A DNA stretch of 64,000 nt from positions 23,041 through 87,040 of the IMG/VR virus record IMGVR_UViG_3300028377_000007, one strand, 5' to 3'. A program made the position numbers and the translations under genes. Below are positions 25,221 to 33,950 of this stretch, in pieces (the first letter of the stretch is position 1; the number at the start of each line of letters is the position of its first letter). The notes beneath the pieces are model-generated. The model was not told where the DNA came from and did not search any database. It worked only from the letters and a program-made list of their open reading frames with translations. This DNA comes from a virus.

Positions 25221-26912
25221 TCATTTGCTATTCAATTTATATAATTTATTCGCACAAGCTACTAACGTTTGATTTTTGTCGGAAAAAAGTAGATCCTCCG
25301 AATTCAATGGCGAGTCTAACACTTTTATGCGCGAATTGTCAACAAAAATCTCTATATTTTGGCCGTTTTTCGCAACAGAAACCCCTTTTTCTAAAACTGT
25401 AAAATCAAAATCGTCCAAATCAACTTTCTCACTTCTATATGTATATGTTCCATCTTTATTGAAACAAAAAACACATCTAAAATAATAACCACTTTTTTCT
25501 ATAGTAAAGACAGCAACATTATTTAAGTATTTTACTTCAAGAATTTTTAATCCATTCAACTCTTTTAAATAGGTCTTTTTCGCTGTATTGTTTTTCGGCG
25601 TAATAATATTAACCTTATTAAAAATCTTATTTCCATCGTCAAAAGGCCAATATTCGACAACACAGCCATCAAATAATTCATAGTTCCAAAAAAGATTTGC
25701 CACTGGTTTATTTGAAGCCAGCAACTTTTTCATTTTGCTTATTTTAACTTCATAAAGGCTGTCTGCTTTTTCAATATAAATATTATTTTCATAAACAAAG
25801 AAATTTTTCGCCGCTATACTGCATTTATCTTGTTTTGTGATATTAAAAACTTCTATTGTTGACTTAGCTTTATCTAATTCTACAATATATGGTTCATTAT
25901 TTAAAAATAAGAAGTCCCTTTTTATATTAGAATTTGCGTTTAATGATAGATTGAACTTGTTGCCATTTTTATAAAAACTATTTTTCGTTAATACATATTG
26001 AATCCCGAAATCATATTTTACAGATGCGATTATAGAATCAAAATCTTTTATTAATTCTAAAGAAAAACTTCCATTACTAGAAATTATTTTTGGCGTTACT
26101 TTTCCAATTTTGATTTCTTCGTCGTCTGACTTTGGCGGCTTTATTCTTTCCCCATGCTCGAAAACCTTTTGAAACCATTTTAAATGACTTTTCGGAATGA
26201 CATCCCAATCTTGTGAGGCTGGCGGCAATTTGCTTTTATTATTAAAAACAGAAATTCCATCCTCCAATCTTTTCAACCAATCTTTTATTCCGTAGTCTGG
26301 GTGTCTGCCTTTGTATGGATGCGAACCCATATACAATTCAAACATAACTATTCCCCAAGAAAACCAATCGCTTTCTTCTGTAAATTTTTTATTTTTAACA
26401 AGCGGGTCGCGGATACTATCCATGATTGCAGTTGCTGGGTAGTTCTTTGTTTGATAGCTATCTACGTCTATATGATAAGGTGTTTTATAATCTCTGCTTA
26501 CAAGAAAATTAAATGGATTGTAATCTACCACCAAAGTTTCATTTTTATGTACAAACTCTAATACTTCTCTAAAGCCATCTACCAATGCTTTAATATTTTC
26601 TGGCGATACGTTGTTTTTATTTCTGTATCCTTTGTTAAAAAGTTTTACTAAATATTCGTTGTTTTTTATATAGGGCATCGAAAAACCTATATTTTCGCCC
26701 TTTGTATTTTGGATGGGAAATTTCGGGCATAGAATTTCTTTTCTATTTAACTTGGCAAGTTCGCCGATTTTTCCAGAAGAGATACATTTATTTTTTTCAT
26801 GGTAAATCTTATAAGCAAATCCATCTTTCGTATAAATAGAAGCTTCTCCGCCTTGAGAAAGATAATTATTTTTTGATAAAAATATCTCTCTATTGTTTTC
26901 TATTATTTTCAC
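25221..26912 (-). CDS. Protein kinase-like protein with C-terminal beta-repeat domain
   Basis: 563 residues. The N-terminal 270 residues form a kinase-like domain: glycine loop LSQGGEASIY near residue 19, the ATP lysine in FAYKIYHEK near 35, a catalytic-loop equivalent VVDYNPFNFLV near residue 129, HIDVDSY in place of DFG near residue 147, and DWFSWGIVMFELYMGSHPYKG (APE/F-helix region) near residue 180. The rest is beta-strand-rich with repeated motifs, like a propeller or sensor domain. It closes an operon with PP2C, MoxR and VWA genes, as in TerY-P-type phospho-signalling modules. Confidence 0.75.
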   Translation of the reverse strand: MKIIENNREIFLSKNNYLSQGGEASIYTKDGFAYKIYHEKNKCISSGKIGELAKLNRKEILCPKFPIQNTKGENIGFSMPYIKNNEYLVKLFNKGYRNKNNVSPENIKALVDGFREVLEFVHKNETLVVDYNPFNFLVSRDYKTPYHIDVDSYQTKNYPATAIMDSIRDPLVKNKKFTEESDWFSWGIVMFELYMGSHPYKGRHPDYGIKDWLKRLEDGISVFNNKSKLPPASQDWDVIPKSHLKWFQKVFEHGERIKPPKSDDEEIKIGKVTPKIISSNGSFSLELIKDFDSIIASVKYDFGIQYVLTKNSFYKNGNKFNLSLNANSNIKRDFLFLNNEPYIVELDKAKSTIEVFNITKQDKCSIAAKNFFVYENNIYIEKADSLYEVKISKMKKLLASNKPVANLFWNYELFDGCVVEYWPFDDGNKIFNKVNIITPKNNTAKKTYLKELNGLKILEVKYLNNVAVFTIEKSGYYFRCVFCFNKDGTYTYRSEKVDLDDFDFTVLEKGVSVAKNGQNIEIFVDNSRIKVLDSPLNSEDLLFSDKNQTLVACANKLYKLNSK

Positions 26913-26914
26913 TT

Positions 26915-27091
26915 TTAATATCCAAATTTAGTATATAAATTTTTTTTATCGCCGACTTCTTTTTCCCCATCAATGAATTTTTTTATATCTGCCATGACAC
27001 TTTCGTTTTCCAAAATTTCTTTAGCTGTTAAACCAGAGATTTTTAATGTTAGTTTTTTCTGTGGCTGTAATGGTTTTAATTTAGAGTTCAT
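26915..27091 (-). CDS. Small hypothetical protein, 58 aa
   Basis: A 58-codon ORF (LKPLQPQKKLTLKISGLT, then a charged helix) in the kinase/VWA operon, overlapping the upstream gene by 11 bases. It could be a small accessory subunit; no family recognised. Confidence 0.5.
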   Translation of the reverse strand: MNSKLKPLQPQKKLTLKISGLTAKEILENESVMADIKKFIDGEKEVGDKKNLYTKFGY

Positions 27092-27437
27092 CGTATAAAT
27101 CTCTTAGTTTTAACTTTTCTTTCAGGTCTTCTAAACTTGAAAATTCAATCTCGAATTCTTGATTGCTATCTTCTTTTATTGTGCTCATATTTTTTATTAA
27201 TATTTTTTCTTGCGATTCTATTGTGGATTCTATAAGTTTTTTGGGATAATAAAATCCAGACATAAGTCGGTAGCTGTAAAAACCACTATTTCCATAATTT
27301 TGAGACGGTTTATTCTTCGGGACTTGGCTGGCTATTATTTTGGCGAAATCTTCATTCTTATCATATTTTTTAGCAAAAAGATTAATAAATCCATCACTAA
27401 TTGCTTTTTCTGCTTCAACATACAAATCTTTTATCAT
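27081..27437 (-). CDS. Hypothetical protein in the kinase-VWA operon, 118 aa
   Basis: Starts at the inner ATG (MIKDLYVEAEKAI), whose ATGA overlaps the stop of the VWA gene; the longer ORF would overlap it heavily. The product is helical with a central GNSGFYSYRLMSGFYYPKK segment and an acidic C-terminus. No family recognised. Position suggests a partner of the VWA protein. Confidence 0.5.
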   Translation of the reverse strand: MIKDLYVEAEKAISDGFINLFAKKYDKNEDFAKIIASQVPKNKPSQNYGNSGFYSYRLMSGFYYPKKLIESTIESQEKILIKNMSTIKEDSNQEFEIEFSSLEDLKEKLKLRDLYDEL

Positions 27438-28576
27438 ATATAAATATTCCTTCCAAATGGGGCTGGACCGACATTCTCTGTCAACAAAGTAATTTGTTTT
27501 GCGCGGGTTCTTTTCACATTCCAATCTGTATAACCATCTGTAATTGTTAATATAACATTCGGCTTTAATTTGTCAACATCCTCAATCGCTTTTCTCATCG
27601 AAGTTCCGCCGCCACCTAAAGCACAAATACTTTCGATGCTTTTAACTTGCTGTATGTTGTGTATTTCACAATCGGCGGAAATTATTTTTACATCATCGAA
27701 TCTTTTTAATATAGCATTGACCTCCGACAAAACTTTGTTTCCTTCTGAATTCATTGACCCAGAAGTGTCTAGAATTACTGCGATAGATGGTTGCCTAGAA
27801 TATGGAGAAGGAAAAATTAAATCGCCGCAATTTCTTCTATGATTAATTTTTGAATAAGTGACATCATCATAGCCTCTTTTGATTATGCTTGCTATTCTAC
27901 TTTTTAATTCTTTTCTATAATCGACTTTTGGCGGGGCCAATTGAAAATCTGCCCATATTTTCATTCCAATTGGAACATTCCCCTTTTCTTTAGAATGAGA
28001 CTTTATGGCTTTTGCGGTTTCTTTTATAATACAATCAGCCATATACCCATCTATCCCTTCATATTCCTCTGGTGTTCCTCCGTCTTTTGCCTCATTATAT
28101 TCCCATTCCCTTTTTATACCATCCGAACAAGATCCTCCAAAAGTTGATTCCCCGCTTTCTTTCTCGCTCTTTCCTTTCTTTTTTTCTTCTCTATAATACT
28201 CTTCAGCGGTTAATCCATCCTCCATCGAAATTTGGTGGGGAAGACAAAAATCGAAAGGAAAAGGGAGGTCTTTTATGTCATCGTTTATTTCTCTATCTGT
28301 GGCATGATTCCAAGCCATAGCTTCTCTATTTGAAATTCTTTCGTGGTGTTTTCTTAGTAAGTGGGATAGCTCATGAATTAAAACTGTGGCAGTTACTTTT
28401 TCCCCCCATTTTTCAATTGTTTCTTCGGAATAATAACATCTCCAGAATTTATCTACACCCATTGTTTCCAAGCCGTCAACTTTGATCATTTTCATAGAAA
28501 ACAATCCAGTAGAGTAATAGGGGAACTTATGGGCCGCATAATATCGGGCCATTCTTATTTTTTCACTTTTATCCAT
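27434..28576 (-). CDS. VWA-like protein with N-terminal HExxH metallopeptidase domain
   Basis: 380 residues. The N-terminal part has TVLIHELSHLLRKHH (HExxH zinc site with downstream His) near residue 66 and MAWNHATDREIND near 86. The C-terminal part has PSIAVILDTSGSM, the DxSxS metal-ion-dependent adhesion site, near residue 264, and GGGGTSM and ITDGYTD further on. This matches the metallopeptidase plus VWA-like family that works with MoxR-type AAA ATPases, encoded directly upstream. Confidence 0.82.
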   Translation of the reverse strand: MDKSEKIRMARYYAAHKFPYYSTGLFSMKMIKVDGLETMGVDKFWRCYYSEETIEKWGEKVTATVLIHELSHLLRKHHERISNREAMAWNHATDREINDDIKDLPFPFDFCLPHQISMEDGLTAEEYYREEKKKGKSEKESGESTFGGSCSDGIKREWEYNEAKDGGTPEEYEGIDGYMADCIIKETAKAIKSHSKEKGNVPIGMKIWADFQLAPPKVDYRKELKSRIASIIKRGYDDVTYSKINHRRNCGDLIFPSPYSRQPSIAVILDTSGSMNSEGNKVLSEVNAILKRFDDVKIISADCEIHNIQQVKSIESICALGGGGTSMRKAIEDVDKLKPNVILTITDGYTDWNVKRTRAKQITLLTENVGPAPFGRNIYI

Positions 28577-28577
28577 T

Positions 28578-29648
28578 TTAAGAACCCTCTAGGGACTTTC
28601 TTACTTCAACGAATTTTCTTATAAGACTTTTTTCAAAAATCTTGGGAATACCATAGTTTTTATTGATATTTTTTAGATTTTTAGAAGACATAACGGCGAT
28701 ATCAGACTTCTTATTTTGGCAAAGATGTTCTAATACTTCCCATCCTTTGTTCCATCTTTCCTCACTATTATTATCTCTAATTCTATTAATCACGCTATTA
28801 ATAGTTAACATAGAAATATCATCTCTTTTTGAAATTTTCCAGCTTCTTGGCTTTCTTAGAATTTCTTCTGGATCTGGCAAATCCAATGTTTTTTTCCAAT
28901 TTACAAATTCAATTGCTGCTGATTCTCCAACGCAACCAGCAATAAAAGGGAAGGGATCTTCATTTAAAGATTCTGAAGCCGCAATAACAGTCGCCACGTT
29001 TGTCCAAGAGCGATACGAAGGCCAAGCCTCCCCTTGATTATCTCTGTCTTCTGGCATTTTGTTTGCTAGATCAGAATTTAAATTCAAGAAAGACGCCACA
29101 TAATTTCTTGCGTCTTGAATCCCGTCTTTCCAATTTTTCGGCAAATCAAAATAATCCTCTGATTCAAAATTAGAAAGTAGTTTATTTGTCCACGTATTTA
29201 GATCCATTTTCCAATCCAAGTGACAAAACCTATTCGCCATAGGCGGTTCCAAATCGCTTCCATCTGCCGCTTCTTCTGGTGGATTTGACGCCGCTATAAT
29301 AATAGTAGAATCTGGAAGAGAAAAAGAGTGAATTTTGCGACTTTGAATTAATGTCAAAGCTGGAGCTTGAACGCTTGGCCTTGCAGTCGTCAATTCATCA
29401 AAAAACAAAATACTTTTCTCTGCTTTCTCTAGCCTTTCCAACCAATCTGGCGGAGCAAAAACTGTTCTTCCGTTTTTAATAAAAGGAATGCCACCGACAT
29501 CTGATGGGTCTCTTTGGCTTAGAACCAATGTTTCACAATGATAGCCGAGTTTTCTAGCTATGCTTTCTATCGCCGATGATTTTCCTTGACCGGGACTTGA
29601 CCAATAAATTGTAGGTATACCCGCAAATGCTGGAATTAGTTGTTTCAT
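28578..29648 (-). CDS. MoxR-type AAA+ ATPase
   Basis: 356 residues from the ATG at 29648. Walker A is SSPGQGKSSAI near residue 17, Walker B is SILFFDELTTA near 80, and AASNPPEEAADG (sensor 1) near residue 122 is followed by ANRFCHLDW. This is the MoxR subgroup, which remodels protein complexes together with VWA partners. The VWA-metallopeptidase gene follows after one base, the usual pairing. Confidence 0.83.
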   Translation of the reverse strand: MKQLIPAFAGIPTIYWSSPGQGKSSAIESIARKLGYHCETLVLSQRDPSDVGGIPFIKNGRTVFAPPDWLERLEKAEKSILFFDELTTARPSVQAPALTLIQSRKIHSFSLPDSTIIIAASNPPEEAADGSDLEPPMANRFCHLDWKMDLNTWTNKLLSNFESEDYFDLPKNWKDGIQDARNYVASFLNLNSDLANKMPEDRDNQGEAWPSYRSWTNVATVIAASESLNEDPFPFIAGCVGESAAIEFVNWKKTLDLPDPEEILRKPRSWKISKRDDISMLTINSVINRIRDNNSEERWNKGWEVLEHLCQNKKSDIAVMSSKNLKNINKNYGIPKIFEKSLIRKFVEVRKSLEGS

Positions 29649-29664
29649 ATTCTTATGTTTTAGT

Positions 29665-30471
29665 TTATTGTTTGTTATTGAATACCACAAGACTCAAATC
29701 ATCGAAATGGCTCAGGTTTTCTTTTTTTTGAGTTTTTTCGAATTTTTCTAATCTTCTTTCAACGAATTTGCCAGAAAAGTTCTTAAAGTCAAGCATTTTT
29801 TGTATGGAAATTATAGATTTTTCATCTGAAAAGGATTCTATCCCGTCACTCGTTAGAGCTATCCATTCGTAATCAAGGCAACCTGAATAAAAATGCGTTT
29901 GGTTTTTGTCCGAGAAATTTAAATCTTGTTCTGGAACGCTTTCGCATTTAAGGTTACTAAAAAAACTTTCTTGCTTTCTTTTATATTCCCCACTTAAAAA
30001 TTCACCCCTATTATTTTTAAAAAAAGAATAAAACGGATAAAAAGGAGCAGAATTTTCAAACTCGATTGTTGTTCTTTCTATATGACCACTTTTGTATTTA
30101 ACAACAATATTTCCGTCTCCAAATATGCCATATTGTGTGATATTTTTTTTCTTGTGGTGCAAGACACATAAAAGAGTAGAAGAAAGGTTTTCTTCTAATT
30201 CTGAAACAATAAATTGACTATTCTCTAATCTAGTAAAAATGTTTATCAAAAACATATCCCAGAAGTTTTTCGTTTCAAAGATTTTTTCTAAACTATCTAA
30301 ATTATTTTTTGCGGCATGAGCAACCAATCTTGCGCCGAAATCTGTATTTTTAGCTCCACTACAACCGTCACAAAGAAAACCATAAACAAAATGTTCTGTT
30401 TCTCCATGAAGCGCATAATCTTGACAAATTTTATGTTTATCACCGATAATATAATGCGAATCTATATTCAT
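29665..30471 (-). CDS. PP2C-type protein phosphatase
   Basis: 268 residues with PP2C metal-binding motifs: KICQDYALHG near residue 14, FLCDGCSGAKNTDFGA (DGxG) near residue 32, IFGDGNIVV near 120, and WIALTSDGIESFSDE near residue 205. It would reverse phosphorylation by the kinase encoded downstream in the same operon. The stop lies 16 bases before the MoxR start. Confidence 0.8.
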   Translation of the reverse strand: MNIDSHYIIGDKHKICQDYALHGETEHFVYGFLCDGCSGAKNTDFGARLVAHAAKNNLDSLEKIFETKNFWDMFLINIFTRLENSQFIVSELEENLSSTLLCVLHHKKKNITQYGIFGDGNIVVKYKSGHIERTTIEFENSAPFYPFYSFFKNNRGEFLSGEYKRKQESFFSNLKCESVPEQDLNFSDKNQTHFYSGCLDYEWIALTSDGIESFSDEKSIISIQKMLDFKNFSGKFVERRLEKFEKTQKKENLSHFDDLSLVVFNNKQ

Positions 30472-30477
30472 TTTTAC

Positions 30478-30552
30478 TCAGATAAAATATCTTTTTTGTT
30501 CTGCAAACTTTTCTCTTTTTATTTTTGCAATTACTTTGTCGCCTATTTTCAT
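30478..30552 (-). CDS. Very short ORF, 24 aa, coupled to the adenylyltransferase gene
   Basis: MKIGDKVIAKIKREKFAEQK and four more residues. The ATG overlaps the stop of the gene upstream in a TAATG arrangement, and the ORF ends seven bases before the PP2C start. It may be a real micro-protein or only a coupling ORF. Confidence 0.3.
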   Translation of the reverse strand: MKIGDKVIAKIKREKFAEQKRYFI

Positions 30553-31475
30553 TATATTATCCCATTCCACAAAAGCCTTTCAATAATCGGATTATGCAAT
30601 TTCTCTATTTCTGGCAATTTTTTTGTTTTAAACCACTTTAATTTTTGTATGTCGTCTTGGGCTTTAAACTTAGTGCCTTCTTTTATGGAAACTTGAAAAA
30701 CGGAAGTTCTAATCTTGTTTTTTGTTTTATTGTATCTTGGATCATCAATGTTTATATTTCCTAGATAACGAAGGTCTTCTTCTTTTACTGTAATATTTGT
30801 TTCCTCGAATAATTCCCTTATCGCGTCTTCTTCATAATCTTCGCTATTTGGATCGGCAAAACCGCCAACGATGCGCCAAGAAGTTTGATTTGTTTTTTGT
30901 GCCAAAAGAACCTTTGTTTGCTCCAAATTAGTTATTACAATATCAACCGTTGGAATAACCGTTGGAAATTGATTATTTAAACAATAAACTATTCCTTTTT
31001 GGAAATCCTCATTAAGAATCTCTTTGTTTATTGATTCTCTGACCTCTGTTGCGGAAATGTTTTCCTCTGCTTGAATGTCTTTTTTCTCGAAAGAACCGTT
31101 ATAAGGAAAGGAATCTCTGCTTCCATAAAGGGTAATTTTGTCGTAGCCTTTTATTTTCTTGATTTGGGAATCTAAATTTTTAGACCAAATATCTAAATTG
31201 TATACATCTTTAATTTCTAGAAAATGTAGTTTTGGACTTTTCTTTAATAACAGTATGCTTTTTATGTATAGCAAACACCTTTTTATGATGCATTTTCTGT
31301 AATTAAATGATAAAGGATTTCTATTGGTTTTGCCATCTAATTTCGATGAGCCAATAAAAACTGCTATGCCATCGACCTTATTTTTTAAAATAACTTCTCT
31401 AAATAAATTTTCGTGCCCTTCTGTTAAAAATGGGGACTGAAATCTACCGACTATTACTGCTAGTTTTTTTGACAT
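30552..31475 (-). CDS. nadM: Bifunctional NMN/NaMN adenylyltransferase-Nudix (NadM type)
   Basis: 307 residues. The N-terminal domain has VGRFQSPFLTEGHENLF (nucleotidyltransferase GRFxPxHxGH-type motif) near residue 10, the GSS/GSRDS segments, and ISATEVRESI (ISxTxxR motif) near residue 142. The C-terminal half is a Nudix domain: WRIVGGFAD near residue 210 and AIRELFEETNI near residue 227. This fusion is known from cyanobacteria and phages; it makes NaAD or NAD from the mononucleotide. It is the third step of the phage NAD salvage route. Confidence 0.88.
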   Translation of the reverse strand: MSKKLAVIVGRFQSPFLTEGHENLFREVILKNKVDGIAVFIGSSKLDGKTNRNPLSFNYRKCIIKRCLLYIKSILLLKKSPKLHFLEIKDVYNLDIWSKNLDSQIKKIKGYDKITLYGSRDSFPYNGSFEKKDIQAEENISATEVRESINKEILNEDFQKGIVYCLNNQFPTVIPTVDIVITNLEQTKVLLAQKTNQTSWRIVGGFADPNSEDYEEDAIRELFEETNITVKEEDLRYLGNINIDDPRYNKTKNKIRTSVFQVSIKEGTKFKAQDDIQKLKWFKTKKLPEIEKLHNPIIERLLWNGII

Positions 31476-31496
31476 TTTTTTATGTATTTATTATAT

Positions 31497-31664
31497 TTAC
31501 GGATTCCACTCGGGAATTTTTTCATATTCTTCTTTAGACATAGAAACTTCTTGTATTTCGACAATTGATTCTTTCCCTATTAAATCGAAAAGCTCTTTAA
31601 TTGTCGAGTTTTTTGGGAGTATCAAATCTTGAATTCCTCCGTCGAATATGATTTTGTAATACAT
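31497..31664 (-). CDS. Small hypothetical protein, 55 aa
   Basis: A 55-codon ORF (MYYKIIFDGGIQDLILPKNS, then an acidic helix and SKEEYEKIPEW). Regular alternation suggests a small folded protein. It lies three bases from the next ORF. No family recognised. Confidence 0.45.
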   Translation of the reverse strand: MYYKIIFDGGIQDLILPKNSTIKELFDLIGKESIVEIQEVSMSKEEYEKIPEWNP

Positions 31665-31668
31665 AATA

Positions 31669-31788
31669 TTAGTCGAAATGTATCTTGATTTTTTTTACTT
31701 CTGAGATCGGGAAAATAATAATATCTTTTTCATCCCAAAAAGAAACAACTTCATTATTATCGCCAAAAGGAGTAGTTTGTCTTATCAT
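31669..31788 (-). CDS. Small hypothetical protein, 39 aa
   Basis: A 39-codon ORF, MIRQTTPFGDNNEVVSFWDE followed by a hydrophobic strand and lysines. The ATG and stop fit neatly between neighbours. No family recognised. Confidence 0.4.
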   Translation of the reverse strand: MIRQTTPFGDNNEVVSFWDEKDIIIFPISEVKKIKIHFD

Positions 31789-31799
31789 TTTTCTATTAT

Positions 31800-32228
31800 T
31801 TAAATACTAAGATTTGTGCTAGGACCACCAGTTCCAAGGCTTTGGCTCGAACTAGAAATAGACCTAGAAACGAAATCTGCTAATTTAGCCAAGCTTTTTG
31901 CGGTAACTCCGTTGATGAAAATGAATTGAGTTCTTGCATTTTTTTATCAGATTCTGAATCTATTTTTATAATACCGCTATTTGGTATATCTATAAACTTA
32001 ATTAAATTATTAAATTGTTTAAAAGCGTTCGGATTTTTTTCTGTGTCATAACACTTTTTAAAACAAAACATCGTTGTCGGGACATTATTCTCTGATAGAG
32101 TCTTCATACATTCTTGAATAATGTCTTCCTTTTCTTTTTCTTCTGGAAATTTTTCAAGAAACTCTCTGTTCTTTTTATCCGCTTCTGCCTGTTCTGCCTC
32201 GAATTGCTCTATATTTATATTTTTTCAT
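31800..32228 (-). pseudogene. Hypothetical gene with two homopolymer frameshifts
   Basis: One continuous protein pattern is spread over frames. Near the start (ATG at 32228) a run of six A breaks the frame before NINIEQFEAEQ. The middle frame contains MKTLSENNVPTTMFCFKKCY and ends at a run of seven A (31939-31945). After it another frame gives ARTQFIFINGVTAKSLAKLA and a serine-rich end (SSSSQSLGTGGPSTNLSI). A product of about 140 aa is expected. The tail recalls the end of VWA-type proteins, but this is uncertain. Confidence 0.4.
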
Positions 32229-32229
32229 T

Positions 32230-32556
32230 TTATTTTTCTTCTACTGAGATAATATTTCTGTATTTTGAAAAGATAGGGAGTCTAAAGCCGTATACGGATG
32301 CTTCGTATTCTTCATTTTTTTGAATATTTCCGTAAATATCTGAACTATCGAATTTAAAATACATAATAGAATCGGTATTCTCAAACGTTTCTTCTTTCGT
32401 GTAGATTAAATATTTTGAATCACCGCTTTTAACAATTCTTTCTTTATCTGTAACTACTATATTTAGAGTTTCCTTTGTTATATATGGATAGCTAATAAAA
32501 GCTGCCACAACAAATAAAATAATAGCTACTACAATATATACTTCTTTGTTTTTCAT
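32230..32556 (-). CDS. Membrane-anchored DUF1523-like protein
   Basis: 108 residues from the ATG at 32556, which overlaps the nicotinamidase stop (ATGA). One N-terminal membrane segment (VYIVVAIILFVVAAFISY) is followed by VTDKERIVK, KYLIYTKEETFENTDS, FKFDSSDIYG and YGFRLPIFSKYRNI. The pattern matches a small single-pass family found in phages and bacteria, facing the periplasm or cytoplasm with unknown role. Confidence 0.65.
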   Translation of the reverse strand: MKNKEVYIVVAIILFVVAAFISYPYITKETLNIVVTDKERIVKSGDSKYLIYTKEETFENTDSIMYFKFDSSDIYGNIQKNEEYEASVYGFRLPIFSKYRNIISVEEK

Positions 32557-33344
32557 GAAAAGAATTTGTCGGAAGTTGTAATTTGGATTCCCTTGCTTTT
32601 TGCCCAATTCATAAAATCATCATGAAAAGACTCAAAACCAGTTACTGGACTCATACAATCTTCGAGAAGGACTAATTTTTTGGCTTGTTCTTCTCCGAAT
32701 TGATCAACACAATCTTCTATTGTTGTTTTAACACAGTGGGAGCTTGCTTGACCCGACACAAGGATTCTGTCTGCTTCTTGTAACCTTTGAATAAAAGATG
32801 TATTAATATCTGTGCTTGGGTCTTCTGGGTCAAGAACATCAGCTTGAATAGCGGAATAATGTTCTGTAAATGGATTTGAACCCTTCGTTACCCAATCTAC
32901 CAAAGCAAATTCTTTTTGCCATTCAATCAACGCATCAGAAAAAGAAGGAAAAACAGCATAACCTTTTGTGCCGATCAAACAATGTTCTGGCCAAATAAAC
33001 AAACTATACCTGCCGTTTTCTTCTAGCTTTCTAACATAGGATTCTGCCCTTGATTGAAAAGAGGGATTATAAGTCTTATATTTACCGTTTTTAACATCTT
33101 CTAGACTGATTGGGGTAAATGGCGAAGGATGGTTCCCATTACTATCAACCCAAAAAATAGGGTGAGCAACATGAACCACTTGATGACTATCCAATGTTAC
33201 TCGAACATCATCAATTTTTTCTTTATGCTTGATTAGCATCGAAGCCAATCTATCCATATCTTTTTCCGCCCCATTGACATAAAGCGAACCGTTTGGATCG
33301 CAGAAATCATTTTGCGGATCAATTGTTAATAGTGTGATTTTCAT
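32553..33344 (-). CDS. pncA: Nicotinamidase (isochorismatase fold)
   Basis: 263 residues. LLTIDPQNDFCDPNGSLYV holds the catalytic Asp near residue 9; DSHQ, HPIFW and WPEHCLIGTKG follow (metal-site and catalytic Lys region), and VSGQASSHCVKTTIEDC carries the nucleophilic Cys near residue 205. This is the PncA arrangement and length is slightly longer than bacterial PncA. It converts nicotinamide, the product of NAD-cleaving defence enzymes, to nicotinate for PncB. Another hydrolase of the same fold is less likely given the neighbours. Confidence 0.85.
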   Translation of the reverse strand: MKITLLTIDPQNDFCDPNGSLYVNGAEKDMDRLASMLIKHKEKIDDVRVTLDSHQVVHVAHPIFWVDSNGNHPSPFTPISLEDVKNGKYKTYNPSFQSRAESYVRKLEENGRYSLFIWPEHCLIGTKGYAVFPSFSDALIEWQKEFALVDWVTKGSNPFTEHYSAIQADVLDPEDPSTDINTSFIQRLQEADRILVSGQASSHCVKTTIEDCVDQFGEEQAKKLVLLEDCMSPVTGFESFHDDFMNWAKSKGIQITTSDKFFS

Positions 33345-33358
33345 ATTTTTATTAGTGA

Positions 33359-33547
33359 TTAGTTATTAGTTTTTGATGTATAAATTTTAAAAATTACTAT
33401 ATCTTTTTCTTTGTCTACAAAGTAATCATATTTATAAACTTCAACGTTCTTTTCTTTGGCGGAAAATTCATCCCCGAAATTTGTAATTATATCGCTTAGT
33501 TTTATTTCTTGGTATTGAATGTAAAGATTTTGTTTTTCTTTTGGCAT
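33359..33547 (-). CDS. Small hypothetical protein, 62 aa
   Basis: A short globular-looking product (IQYQEIKLSDIITNFGDEF, then VDKEKDIVIFKIYT). It starts one base after the stop of the KNKE-repeat gene. No family recognised. Confidence 0.45.
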   Translation of the reverse strand: MPKEKQNLYIQYQEIKLSDIITNFGDEFSAKEKNVEVYKYDYFVDKEKDIVIFKIYTSKTNN

Positions 33548-33548
33548 T

Positions 33549-33809
33549 TTATTCCTCTTCGTTTTTTTCTTTGTTTTTTTCTTTGTTTTTTTCTTTGTTT
33601 TTTTCTTCGTTTTTAATGTGTTCTTCTAGTAATCCAGTAATAAAATCAGAAACCTCCTGATCTGTCAAATCTTTTTTTTCTTTGCCCAATTTTTCTGCAA
33701 CCATTTGGTCAAATTCGTCAGTAGTTTCTACTTCAGCATTAACGCTTCCGTCTTTATTCTCTCGAACGTTTAGAAACTTGATAAGTTTTTTATTTTTGCT
33801 ATCTTTCAT
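33549..33809 (-). CDS. Small acidic protein with C-terminal KNKE repeats, 86 aa
   Basis: The N-terminal 70 residues look globular (LIKFLNVRENKDGSVNAEVE, DQEVSDFITGLLEEH). The last 17 residues are a charged repeat of EKNK units encoded by a 12-base tandem repeat. Length variation of the tail by slippage would be expected. Function unknown. It has its own promoter-like sequence. Confidence 0.5.
   Translation of the reverse strand: MKDSKNKKLIKFLNVRENKDGSVNAEVETTDEFDQMVAEKLGKEKKDLTDQEVSDFITGLLEEHIKNEEKNKEKNKEKNKEKNEEE
33553..33610. repeat. Tandem 12-bp repeat coding KNKE
   Basis: Four near-perfect copies of tttttctttgtt (plus strand) in the 3' end of the 33549-33809 gene. It is a coding microsatellite-type repeat, not a CRISPR array. 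Confidence 0.8.
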
Positions 33810-33815
33810 GGTTTT

Positions 33816-33844
33816 TATTATGAATTTTTTTTCGGTTTAGTCAA
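33816..33844 (-). promoter_or_regulatory. Promoter-like TTGAC/A-tract box before the 33549-33809 gene
   Basis: TTGACT (33844-33839), then an eight-A tract within the spacer, and ATAATA at a 17-base spacing; the ATG follows six bases later. Same layout as at 4485, 35367, 41315 and 56178. Confidence 0.5.
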
Positions 33845-33950
33845 GGGTTTTTTGCGGGGTTTCTTATTTTTTTTGAAAATATTGTCGTAGTTGTCTCTGA
33901 ATTTAGAAAAATTAGTTACTCTGTTTTTATCGCCTTTGCCGTTCATATCT

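Noticed and set aside
33553-33610. Short tandem repeats as a CRISPR array
   Set aside because: The units are 12 bases without spacers and code for a KNKE repeat in an open frame.
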